Origin: Acidobacteriota bacterium
GTDB lineage: Bacteria > Acidobacteriota > Terriglobia > Versatilivoradales > Versatilivoraceae
Direction of reading: 5' to 3'
NCBI GenBank assembly: GCA_028875135.1
Contig: JAPPFQ010000569.1
Span: 1 to 13,034 of the forward strand
DNA length: 13,034 nucleotides
Below, piece after piece: positions 5,062 through 12,229 of the stretch. The position numbers were made by a program, and so were the translations under genes. Below the pieces are notes generated by a model that worked only from the letters and a program-made list of their open reading frames with translations, did not search any database and was not told the origin of the DNA. Within the stretch, counting starts at the first letter, position 1. Each line of letters begins with the position of its first letter.

Positions 5062-7857
5062 TTACTCCAGTTGGATCTCGACCCGGTCCAGGACCGGATA
5101 GAGATCTCCATTGCCCGATTCCAGCACGGCGCGGTACTGCAGTCGCCGGTCTCCAGGACTCAGATCGAAGGCTCCCTGTTCCAGCGGGCGCCAGGCCTGG
5201 CCGGCCAGTCCCTTTGAGTCCGGCGAGGATCGGACCTGGAAGCTCAGCCCGGTTCCCCGGGGCTGCTCGGCCCGGAAGGTCAGCCGGCCCGCCGAGACCT
5301 TCCGGTCCCAGGCCAAGACCGAGGAGCGGTAGACCTGCTTCCACTGGCGGTGATGGATGTGCCCCACGTCCTGGATCCACATCCAGTGGGTGCCGATGGT
5401 GGGCAGATATTCCACCCGCGGATTGCGAAACCGGTTCCCGTCGTTGTAGAAGACCTTGGAGTCGGTGTGGTGGTTCCCGTCCCGGGTGTGGCAGGAGACG
5501 GCCAGGTCCAGGCGTCCGTCCTGGTCGAAGTCGCCGGCCATGGCGTCGTGGGCAGAATCGGTGATGAGGATGGTGCGGTTGCGGGTTCCGAAGCCCTGGG
5601 GGCCTCCCCAGTAGAGGTAGGAGGCCACCGATTCGCGGGTCAGCTCCGCCAGGTAGTGAGGCGAGAACAGGTCCAGGTAGCCGTCGCCGTCGAAATCGGC
5701 CACGGCTATGCCGATGGGAGTGAACCCGGGAAGCCATTGGGCGTTGGAGGGTCGGAATTTCCCTCCGTCGTTCCAAAAAATCGAGAGTCCCATGTCGTGG
5801 TGGTGGGACACCGGGTCCATGTAGCTACCCACCGCCAGGTCCAGTTGCCCGTCCCCGTTGAAATCGGCGGTTTCCAGGCTGATGGGGAAGGGAATGCGGA
5901 GCTGGCTGCGGCGCTCCGGCGAAAATCCTTCGGGGCCGCCCCAGAGGATGTGGAGGCGGTTCTGCTGGGAGGAGACGAAGGCGGTGTCCAGCCAGTCGTC
6001 CCCGTTGAGATCGGCGACCAGGCTGCCGACGGTGCGGTAGTCGAAAGGCAGCGCCAGCCGGTCGGCCGGGAGAAAACCGTCCTTGGATCCGTAGCGGATC
6101 ACCAGGTAATTCTTTCCCTGCTTGGCTTCGAAGGCGCCCAGGACCAGGTCCAGGTAGCCGTCGCGGTTGAGGTCGGCCACGTTGCTGGAACCCAGGTTGC
6201 GCTCCCGCACCACCGTTCGCCGTCCTTCCAGGTCGAAGCCGCCGGGCCCGCCCCACAGGATATTGGCTCCGGCGGTGGGGTCCATTGCGGCGGCCTCGCC
6301 GGCGTGCTGGGAGTTCAGAACGATCAGGTCCGGGTAGCCGTCCCGGTCGAGGTCGGCGGCGCTGGCTTCATAACCGCTCTGGAAGGGAATTTCCCAGCGG
6401 TTGGAAGCGGAAAAGCCCCCGGAGCCGCCCCAGTAGACGTGCAGGGGCACCCGCTCGGCCACGGTGCCGCCCAGGCTGTTGCAGAAGAGGACCCGGCCCG
6501 GCAGGGAGCCGCCGGGAGGAACGATGGCCGTGTCGGTGGCGCCGAGGGTCCGCAGGGTCAGGGGATGCTGGTCCAGCACCCGGCTGCCGGTCCCGAAGAA
6601 GACTAGCGAGTCGGTCTCGAACTGCTCGGAGCTCTGGTGGACCGCCACAGAGAGGTCCTGGTGGCCGTCTCCGTCCAGGTCTCCCACCGCGCTGGACCGG
6701 GCGTAGGCGATGGCCAGGCCGGTGGAGCGGCCGGAGTCGAACCCGTCCGTCGATCCCCAGAGAATTTGGACGGGCTTGGCCACGCTCTCGGCGGCTCCGG
6801 CGGCTTCGCCTCCTCCGGCCCGGGCCAGGGTGAAGTCGGTCAGCACCAGGTCGGGATGCCTGTCGCCGTTGAGATAGCCCACGGCGATGTGTGAGGCATT
6901 GGGAGCGGCCCAGGCGCCGGGCTCTTCCCAGCCGGGTCCGGCTTTTCCGCCCACGAAATAGACCTTGCCCCGATCGGTGCCCACCAGCAGGTCGATGCGG
7001 GAGTCTCCGTCGGCGTCGGCGGCGGTCAGGCACAGGCCCTCATCGCCCGGGAGCGCCACCTCCTGGCGGGTCAGGTCCCGGGGCGACTCCGGGGCCCCTC
7101 CGCGCACCACCTCCACCACCCCGCGTCCGCTCAACAGGGCCGCTTCCTTGAAGCCGTCGCCGTCGAAGTCACCGGCAGCCAGGTCCAGGGCCTGGGGGAT
7201 GCCGAGCTCGGTCGTGTCGGTGAGCAGGAATCCCTCCGGGCTGCCCCAGAAGATTCTCAGGATGTTTCCCTCGGGCTGACCGGGAAGCCAGGCGGTTTGG
7301 TTGAGGGTGACGATGTCGGGCCAGCCGTCCCGGTCCAGGTCGGCCGCGGTCACCGCCAGGGCGCCGTAGACCGGCAGTTGGCCATGGCTTCGCCGGTTGG
7401 ACCAGCCCTCCTCGCCCCCCCACAGGATGGTGAGCAAGCGCCTGGGGTTCTGGAGGCCGCTGCGATTGGGACAGAAGAGGGCGTCCAGGTGGCCGTCGCG
7501 GTTCAGGTCTTCCAGCACCACCCGGAGGCTGCCCTCCACCGCCAGCTCGGCCCGGCGAACCCGGCGCGAGGGTTCCATCAGGCCCAGCGTGGCCGGAATG
7601 TAGGTGAAGTTGTCGTGGGTACTGTTGAAGATCAGGTCCAGATACCCGTCCCGGTTGAGATCGAAGCGGTGGATGGTGCGCAGGGCGCCGTCCCGGCTGA
7701 CGTAGAGGTTCTGTCCGGCCGCGTCCAACTTCCCGTCGGCAAAGTCCTCGAAGGAATCCTCCACCCAGAGGATGGGTTCTCCGGCCCGCAGGGCGACTGA
7801 AGAGAGAGCCAGAGCTAAAATGGCGGCGGCCGCGGCGGCTCGCGTGGCGAATTTCAT
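5062..7857 (-). CDS. Secreted FG-GAP/VCBS-repeat protein, probable double beta-propeller
   Basis: A 931-residue protein with an N-terminal signal peptide (about 1-25, Ala-rich hydrophobic core, likely cut after LRA). Thirteen calcium-loop motifs of the D-x-[DN]-x-D-G type begin near residues 66, 117, 173, 230, 281, 328, 393, 502, 562, 616, 665, 721 and 776. Most are followed by 'WGG-x-x-GF' strands. The 109-residue step from 393 to 502 holds a blade whose loop has lost its acidic residues (about 447-482, ending YWGGSGGF), so 14 blades, or two seven-bladed propellers, are likely. Residues 820-931 form a separate beta-rich C-terminal domain. Such proteins resemble integrin-alpha and lectin-like surface propellers; binding partner unknown. 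An upstream in-frame start at 8001 was rejected because the signal peptide begins at 7857, after a strong ribosome binding site. It is the first gene of the unit with the Kelch gene. Confidence 0.9.
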   Translation of the reverse strand: MKFATRAAAAAAILALALSSVALRAGEPILWVEDSFEDFADGKLDAAGQNLYVSRDGALRTIHRFDLNRDGYLDLIFNSTHDNFTYIPATLGLMEPSRRVRRAELAVEGSLRVVLEDLNRDGHLDALFCPNRSGLQNPRRLLTILWGGEEGWSNRRSHGQLPVYGALAVTAADLDRDGWPDIVTLNQTAWLPGQPEGNILRIFWGSPEGFLLTDTTELGIPQALDLAAGDFDGDGFKEAALLSGRGVVEVVRGGAPESPRDLTRQEVALPGDEGLCLTAADADGDSRIDLLVGTDRGKVYFVGGKAGPGWEEPGAWAAPNASHIAVGYLNGDRHPDLVLTDFTLARAGGGEAAGAAESVAKPVQILWGSTDGFDSGRSTGLAIAYARSSAVGDLDGDGHQDLSVAVHQSSEQFETDSLVFFGTGSRVLDQHPLTLRTLGATDTAIVPPGGSLPGRVLFCNSLGGTVAERVPLHVYWGGSGGFSASNRWEIPFQSGYEASAADLDRDGYPDLIVLNSQHAGEAAAMDPTAGANILWGGPGGFDLEGRRTVVRERNLGSSNVADLNRDGYLDLVLGAFEAKQGKNYLVIRYGSKDGFLPADRLALPFDYRTVGSLVADLNGDDWLDTAFVSSQQNRLHILWGGPEGFSPERRSQLRIPFPISLETADFNGDGQLDLAVGSYMDPVSHHHDMGLSIFWNDGGKFRPSNAQWLPGFTPIGIAVADFDGDGYLDLFSPHYLAELTRESVASYLYWGGPQGFGTRNRTILITDSAHDAMAGDFDQDGRLDLAVSCHTRDGNHHTDSKVFYNDGNRFRNPRVEYLPTIGTHWMWIQDVGHIHHRQWKQVYRSSVLAWDRKVSAGRLTFRAEQPRGTGLSFQVRSSPDSKGLAGQAWRPLEQGAFDLSPGDRRLQYRAVLESGNGDLYPVLDRVEIQLE

Positions 7858-7865
7858 GGGTCCTG

Positions 7866-7872
7866 CTCCTCC
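7866..7872 (-). promoter_or_regulatory. Ribosome binding site deciding the FG-GAP gene start
   Basis: The complement reads GGAGGAG, 8 nt before ATG 7857. It fixes the start directly at the signal peptide and rules out the 48-residue extension. Confidence 0.8.
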
Positions 7873-7971
7873 AGTGGGAACGGGTCCTCCGTAGGGGATG
7901 GTTCTTCGAGAGCGGCCACCGGGACGTTCCGGAGGGGCCGTTGCACGGATTCCCCTTGGGAGGACCGAATG

Positions 7972-8022
7972 GGGGTCAGATGCTGGTTGTAAATCGCGCA
8001 CAGAATACTGTATTTTGACCCC
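7972..8022. repeat. Inverted repeat GGGGTCA...TGACCCC between divergent genes
   Basis: GGGGTCA (7972-7978) and TGACCCC (8016-8022) are perfect 7-bp inverted ends of a 51-bp segment. Within it is a small dyad, AATAC-T-GTATT (8004-8014). Segments with GGGGTCAGA-type ends are familiar around REP-associated (IS200-like Y1) transposases, so this may be a relic of such a palindromic unit. It may equally be an operator for the FG-GAP or enolase promoter. The rest of the 271-bp gap shows nothing recognisable. Confidence 0.55.
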
Positions 8023-8128
8023 GAGTCAAGGGATTTGCCCCTTTTCGCGGCGAGGGTTGCCAGCCCCTCCGGAGACCTCGTTCGGGGCGGTTCAGCCTGC
8101 GCCTCAACCCCTTTTTTCCTGGAGAACC

Positions 8129-9235
8129 ATGAAGATCGAGGCCATCGAACTCCACCGGGTAGCCATGCCGGTGATCTACCCCTTCCGCACGGCCTACGGC
8201 GACGGCCACGTGATCGAGAGCGTGCTGGTCAGGATGTCGGCCGAGGGGTTGGAGGGCTGGGGAGAGTCGACGCCCTGGGAATCTCCCCTCTATTCCCCGG
8301 AGTGGGCCGGAGGGGTCTTCGCCCTGATTCGGGACTGGCTGGCGCCCCGGATCCTGGGTCAGGAGATCGATTCGGGAGAGGCCCTGCAGCAGGAGTTGGC
8401 ACCCTTCAAGGCCAACCCTTTCGCCAAGGCCGGCCTGGACCTGGCCTGGTGGGACCTGGAAGCCAAGAGGCGCGAGATGCCGCTCTGGCAGTTGCTGGGC
8501 GGACGGGGCGACACCATCGAGGTGGGGGCCGACTTCGGGGTGATGGACACCATCCCGGAGCTGCTGGACACCATCGGGGGCGCGGTGGAAGCCGGCTATC
8601 CCAGGGTCAAGCTCAAGTTCAGGCCCGGCTGGGACGTGGAGATGGTTCGCAGCGTGCGCGAGGCTTTCCCGGAGCTGGTGATGCACGTGGACTGCAACAG
8701 CGGCTACCGCCTCGAGGACCTGCCCGTCTTCCAGGCCCTGGATTCCCTGGGCCTGGCCATGATCGAGCAGCCGCTGCGCCACGACGATATTCTGGACCAC
8801 GCCGAGCTGCAGCGGCAACTCAAGACCCCGTTGTGTCTGGACGAGAGTATTGTCTCGCTGGAACGCACCCGGCAGGCCATCGATCTCGCCGCCTGCGGCT
8901 GGATCAACCTGAAGCCCGCGCGCGTGGGTGGATTGACCCCGGCGGTTCAAATCCTGCGAGAAGCCGAGAAGGGCGGGATTCCCTGCTGGGTGGGAGGGAT
9001 GCTGGAGTCGGCGGTGGGGGCCTGTCACTGCATCGCCCTGGCCACCCTCCCCAACATCGGCTATCCGGCCGATATCTTTCCCTCCAGCCGTTTCTACCGG
9101 AAAGACCTTTCCGTTCCGGAAATCCAGCTTTCCGCTCCCGGGCGTATCCGGGCCCTGCCGGGGCCGGGGATCGGCTGCGTCCCCGACCGGGGCGAGCTGG
9201 AGAGGCTGGTGGTGGAGTCCTGTCGGTTGGGTTGA
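8129..9235 (+). CDS. Enolase-superfamily enzyme, N-acylamino-acid racemase / o-succinylbenzoate synthase type
   Basis: A 368-residue protein of the muconate-lactonizing-enzyme subgroup. Catalytic pattern: K161-x-K163 (VKLKFRPG), metal ligands D188 (HVDCNSGY), E213 (MIEQPL) and D238 (CLDES), and K262 in NLKPARVGG. The CWVGGMLES segment (286-294) is characteristic of the OSBS/NAAAR family. Spacing of these residues agrees closely with characterised N-acylamino-acid racemases. The family either makes o-succinylbenzoate in menaquinone synthesis (MenC) or racemises N-acyl (often N-succinyl) amino acids, and some members do both. No other men genes are near, so racemase is somewhat favoured, but sequence alone cannot decide; I give no gene symbol. 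Start at 8129 follows GGAG (8121-8124). An open extension back to 7898 is non-family sequence crossing the 7972-8022 inverted repeat. The PhyH gene follows after 39 bp. Confidence 0.92.
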   Translation: MKIEAIELHRVAMPVIYPFRTAYGDGHVIESVLVRMSAEGLEGWGESTPWESPLYSPEWAGGVFALIRDWLAPRILGQEIDSGEALQQELAPFKANPFAKAGLDLAWWDLEAKRREMPLWQLLGGRGDTIEVGADFGVMDTIPELLDTIGGAVEAGYPRVKLKFRPGWDVEMVRSVREAFPELVMHVDCNSGYRLEDLPVFQALDSLGLAMIEQPLRHDDILDHAELQRQLKTPLCLDESIVSLERTRQAIDLAACGWINLKPARVGGLTPAVQILREAEKGGIPCWVGGMLESAVGACHCIALATLPNIGYPADIFPSSRFYRKDLSVPEIQLSAPGRIRALPGPGIGCVPDRGELERLVVESCRLG

Positions 9236-9261
9236 GTGAGCGCTGGGAGCCCCTATTCTCG

Positions 9262-9266
9262 AAGGA
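9262..9266 (+). promoter_or_regulatory. Ribosome binding site deciding the second PhyH gene start
   Basis: AAGGA lies 8 nt before ATG 9275. The frame could also start at GTG 9236, immediately after the enolase stop, but that start lacks a clear site of its own. Confidence 0.65.
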
Positions 9267-9274
9267 ATGGTTTC

Positions 9275-10219
9275 ATGAACAGACCCGAACTGAGAGTGGT
9301 CTTCGAGCCGGAAATACCTGACTACGATCCCGCGTTGTACCGATACCAGGAGTTGGCCGAGGGAATCACCGGATTCGAATCCGTCAACGAGGAGGAGCTG
9401 GCACGCTTTCGGCAACGCGGGTTCCTGGTTGTACACGGGGCTTTTTCGATGGCCCGGGTGGAGGCGGCCAGGCGGGAGCTCTATCGATTGGGGACCAGCC
9501 CGCGGCCGGATTGCGAGTCGGTATATTTCGAGGGTGCGGTCAGGCAGCAGTTGCCGGCGTTGAAGGGAAAGCCCGTTGACGCGCCCAAGGGCCGGCGATT
9601 CGTCGATCTGGCCCTGGGGCACACCGATAACCACCTGCCGCCGCTCGAGCCGGCAACCCGGATGCGTTTCGTCCGCAAGTTCATGGGCTTTACCCGGGAG
9701 GAGAACCCGGCCCTCAAGGCCCTGGCTGAGGACCCCTCTCTCATTCGGGTGCTGGGCCGGATTCTTGGAGGCAAGCCGGCGCTCTACCAGGATATGGCGC
9801 TGATCAAGCCTCCCGGCGGGCGGGAGAAGCCGTGGCACCAGGACCGGGCCTATTTCAACCTCACCCAGACCACCCGGATATTGGGCGTGTGGATCGCCCT
9901 GGACGAGGCCACTCCCGAAAACGGCTGCATGCAGGTGGTCGAAGGGGGACATCGACAAGGCCCCCGGGTGCACTTCATGAGGCGTGACTGGCAGATCTGC
10001 GACAGCGAGGTGGCGCGGCTTCCCCGGGTGGCCATTCCCATGCAGGCCGGCGGCTGCCTGTTGTTCGACGCGCTCCTGCCCCACGGCACTCCCGCCAACC
10101 GCACCGACCGGCAGCGCTGGGCCGTGCAGTACCACTACGTGGCTCCGGACAGCCGGGAGACCGGGGACGAGGATCGCCTGTCCGTTTTCGGATCGGAGGG
10201 CAAGGGTGTGAGCTGCTGA
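9275..10219 (+). CDS. Phytanoyl-CoA dioxygenase (PhyH) family protein
   Basis: A complete 314-residue Fe(II)/2-oxoglutarate oxygenase. The iron-binding pair is in KPWHQDRAYFN, H188 and D190. The distal iron ligand is H270 in LLPHGTPANRT, with Arg276 or Arg281 placed to bind 2-oxoglutarate. TPENGCMQVVEGGHRQG (213-229) is the family's conserved loop. Residues 41-54 (ELARFRQRGFLVVH) are the usual N-terminal segment. All catalytic residues are present, so it should be active. It follows the enolase-superfamily gene by 39 bp and is probably co-transcribed, suggesting oxidation of a related small molecule, but the substrate is unknown. It differs strongly from the PhyH at 1-495 (the shared loop and HQD motif are the main likeness), so the two are not recent duplicates. 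Confidence 0.93.
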   Translation: MNRPELRVVFEPEIPDYDPALYRYQELAEGITGFESVNEEELARFRQRGFLVVHGAFSMARVEAARRELYRLGTSPRPDCESVYFEGAVRQQLPALKGKPVDAPKGRRFVDLALGHTDNHLPPLEPATRMRFVRKFMGFTREENPALKALAEDPSLIRVLGRILGGKPALYQDMALIKPPGGREKPWHQDRAYFNLTQTTRILGVWIALDEATPENGCMQVVEGGHRQGPRVHFMRRDWQICDSEVARLPRVAIPMQAGGCLLFDALLPHGTPANRTDRQRWAVQYHYVAPDSRETGDEDRLSVFGSEGKGVSC

Positions 10220-10220
10220 T

Positions 10221-10260
10221 CCACGAAGGGCCACGAAGAACGACGAAGGGCCACGAAGTA
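10221..10260 (+). repeat. Four-unit CCACGAA decamer array
   Basis: Exact 10-bp phasing of CCACGAAGGG, CCACGAAGAA, CGACGAAGGG and CCACGAAGTA, beginning one base after the PhyH stop codon. Cleanest of the three arrays of this family in the window. Confidence 0.9.
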
Positions 10261-10278
10261 TACCGATTCATGAGTATC

Positions 10279-10294
10279 GCCACGTATACGTGGC
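10279..10294. promoter_or_regulatory. Perfect 16-bp palindrome, possible operator
   Basis: GCCACGTATACGTGGC is identical to its reverse complement. It lies 18 bp after the decamer array, 60 bp after the PhyH stop and 187 bp before the aldolase start. It has no loop or U-run, so a dimeric regulator site is more plausible than a terminator. It may also derive from the CCACG repeat. Confidence 0.45.
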
Positions 10295-10360
10295 TGCCAT
10301 GTCAAGTCGCGCCAGGAGGTTGCGCGGGTGATCCATAGTGAACTTCATATAGACCAGCCA

Positions 10361-10372
10361 CAATACGTATTG
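10361..10372. promoter_or_regulatory. Perfect 12-bp palindrome upstream of the aldolase gene
   Basis: CAATACGTATTG is a perfect palindrome 109 bp before the aldolase start, sharing the TACGTA-like centre with neither repeat array. A regulator site is possible; chance cannot be excluded. The remainder of the 262-bp gap ends in a CGCAAAG-like degenerate run (10421-10440). Confidence 0.3.
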
Positions 10373-10481
10373 GTACTTTTGTGCAGGGACTCCGAGGGGT
10401 TGAAAAAGGCTCGAAAGGGGTGCGTAAAGGGCCGCAAAGAATGACAACAAGGGAAATGGATTTCAACGAAAGGCAATATCG

Positions 10482-11285
10482 ATGAAAGTCAATCTGGCTC
10501 GCAAGAAGCTGCTTGAGGGGGGGATCATTTCCGGCCCTTCTCTCTACTATCCGTCACCCGAAATCGCCGAGGAGGCGGTTCAGCACGGATTCGACTTCGT
10601 GTGGATCGACTGGCAGCACGGGGCCTGGTCGGAGTCGAGCATCAACGCCTCCATGGCGCCCTTCGTCCACCGGGACACCGTTCCCCTGGTGCGGCCGCTG
10701 GGACCCGACCCGGCCTGGATCGGGAGGGTGCTGGACCTGGGAGCGCTGGGGGTGATCATTCCCATGGTGGAGACGGCCGAGCAGTGCGAAAGCATCGTGC
10801 GCGCGGCCAAGTTCCCGCCCAGGGGAAACCGCTCGGCCACCGGGCTGCGGACGGCCTACCACGCCGGCCACAGCTATTTCGACTACACCGAGAACGCCAA
10901 CGACCAGATTCTGACGGTGGTGATGGTGGAGACCCCGCGCGGGGTCCGGAACGTGAGGGAGATGATGGCGGTGCCGGATGTGGACTGCGTGCTGATCGGT
11001 CCCTACGACCTGGAGCGGGCGGTGGGGGCCGAATCCCTGGGCGGGCAGCCGACCCGGGAGTTCAGGCCCTCGGAAGAGGCCGAGGCGCTGGTGCGGGAGG
11101 TGTTGAAGGCTTCCGGGGAGACCGGGGTGGCCGCGGGCTACGTCACCAACAGCCCCAGCGAAGCGGAAGAGCGTGCCGCCGAGGGCTTCCGCATGGTCTG
11201 CCCCGGCCACGACATCACCGACATGATCGAGGCCTTCATGCGCATGAAGCGCTGCTCGGACGGGCTGGACCGGCTCCTGCCCTGA
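10482..11285 (+). CDS. HpcH/HpaI-family (class II) aldolase
   Basis: A 267-residue cytoplasmic protein of the family of 2-keto-3-deoxy acid and 4-hydroxy-2-oxo acid aldolases, of typical length. Active-site residues line up with those of E. coli HpaI: H46 in IDWQHG (general base), R71 in LVRPLG, and metal ligands E150 in MVETPRG and D176 in IGPYDL. The usual Glu before the His is Gln45. These metal-dependent enzymes split 2-keto acids into pyruvate and an aldehyde; the substrate here is not known. AAAGG at 10469-10473 is 8 nt before the start codon. It follows the second PhyH gene by 262 bp, so it may have its own promoter near the palindromes. Its stop is 41 bp from the end of the convergent ankyrin gene, with no clear terminator between. 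Confidence 0.92.
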   Translation: MKVNLARKKLLEGGIISGPSLYYPSPEIAEEAVQHGFDFVWIDWQHGAWSESSINASMAPFVHRDTVPLVRPLGPDPAWIGRVLDLGALGVIIPMVETAEQCESIVRAAKFPPRGNRSATGLRTAYHAGHSYFDYTENANDQILTVVMVETPRGVRNVREMMAVPDVDCVLIGPYDLERAVGAESLGGQPTREFRPSEEAEALVREVLKASGETGVAAGYVTNSPSEAEERAAEGFRMVCPGHDITDMIEAFMRMKRCSDGLDRLLP

Positions 11286-11326
11286 AGGGGTTGGACAGGC
11301 TGAGGTTTGCCAGGATTCCTTTGCGA

Positions 11327-12229
11327 TCAGTTTGCCACAATATGCACGACAGCCGGGACTACTATGGACAAAGTGAAGGGGTTCAGCACACGTGACCAGT
11401 CCCGTTTTTTCGGGTCTCCGCCCGCTTTTATCAGGGTGTCAATGACTTGGGGGTGGGCGTTGGACTTTATGGCCCAGGTCAGCGGTGTCTTTCCGACCCG
11501 AAAGACACTGGTCCTTGCATTGGGGTCTGCCCCGGCCTCCACCAAGGCCCTGATGACTTCAGGATGGGCGCCCATTTCGACTGCCGAGTACAAAGGGGTC
11601 TTCCCCCCGAGTATCGCCGCGGCGCGGGCGTTGACTCTGGCGCCTGCGTTTGCGAGAGCAGCGATGATCGCGGGGTTGGGATTGAACTGTGCCGCCAGAT
11701 GGAGAGGAGTTTCGCCGAACTGTCCCTTGGAATTGGGGTCGCCACCCGCCTGAATCAGAGTGTTGAGGACATCAGGATTGGTGTTGGAACGAGCCGCCAT
11801 CTCAACCGGTGTCTCCCCGGGTCGACCGGGGGCCCGGGCCCGCGGGTTGGCCCCCGCCTCCAGCAGGGCGGCGATCACGCCGGGATGTTCGTTGGAGGCC
11901 GCCGCGGCATGTAGTGGATTCTCTCCACCTTGACGCACCGCCCTGAAGTCGGCCCCCGCTTGGATCAAGGCAGTGATGACGCCGGGATGTCGAGTGTGTA
12001 CGGCCGCCAGAATTAGCGGAATGCGGCCCTTTTCGTCCCGGGATCCGGGATCGGCTCCCGCTTCCAGGCAGGCTGTCACCTCCTCGACCGAAGCCTGTTT
12101 GAAGAAACCCACCGTATTCCACTCGGCGCAGCCTGCGCCGCTGTCTGCTGGAACGCTACCACCGAGTGCGGCTGCAGATCCCCCCATCAACGCAGTCAGG
12201 GTCAAAACGATCATCGGTTGCGATCTCAT
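11327..12229 (-). CDS. Exported ankyrin-repeat protein with non-ankyrin C-terminal tail
   Basis: A 300-residue protein with a likely signal peptide (hydrophobic 6-22, small residues after). After CAEWNTVGFFKQASVEEVTACL (34-55), a capping segment, come six ankyrin repeats starting near 66, 100, 136, 170, 207 and 245. They are 34-37 residues long and of the form G-x-T-P-L-x-x-A-x-x-x-N-x-x-P-x-V-I-x-x-L-x-x-A-G-A-D-P. They carry two or three extra residues before the second helix compared with standard 33-residue repeats. From residue 277 (WSRVLNPFTL...) to the end the sequence is no longer ankyrin-like and mildly hydrophobic; relatives often end in a short capping helix instead, as the upstream gene does. 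Role unknown, presumably protein binding outside the cytoplasm. A perfect ribosome binding site precedes it, and its ATG overlaps the stop of a 61-codon frame. Confidence 0.9.
   Translation of the reverse strand: MRSQPMIVLTLTALMGGSAAALGGSVPADSGAGCAEWNTVGFFKQASVEEVTACLEAGADPGSRDEKGRIPLILAAVHTRHPGVITALIQAGADFRAVRQGGENPLHAAAASNEHPGVIAALLEAGANPRARAPGRPGETPVEMAARSNTNPDVLNTLIQAGGDPNSKGQFGETPLHLAAQFNPNPAIIAALANAGARVNARAAAILGGKTPLYSAVEMGAHPEVIRALVEAGADPNARTSVFRVGKTPLTWAIKSNAHPQVIDTLIKAGGDPKKRDWSRVLNPFTLSIVVPAVVHIVAN

Noticed and set aside
4352..5776. 474-codon minus-strand frame across the Kelch and FG-GAP genes
   Set aside because: It lies in another frame of two well-supported genes and translates to Arg/Pro/Gly-rich sequence without domains.
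7898..8128. 77-residue N-terminal extension of the enolase-superfamily protein
   Set aside because: The extension crosses an inverted repeat, has no family similarity, and the ATG at 8129 has a ribosome binding site and matches the usual N-terminus.
7976..10234. 752-codon open frame on the minus strand opposite the enolase and PhyH genes
   Set aside because: It is antisense to two genes with complete catalytic motifs, its translation is low-complexity (G/P/R/L/H/Q-rich) with no family pattern, and long antisense frames are expected at this GC content.
10221..10260. Decamer array as a CRISPR
   Set aside because: Units are 10 bp with no unique spacers and no cas genes are nearby.
8129..11285. 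Enolase-superfamily enzyme and HpcH/HpaI aldolase as an acid-sugar dehydratase/aldolase pathway
   Set aside because: The enolase-superfamily protein has the K-x-K and LKPARVGG pattern of OSBS/N-acylamino-acid racemases and not the His-Asp dyad of acid-sugar dehydratases, so the textbook pathway does not fit.
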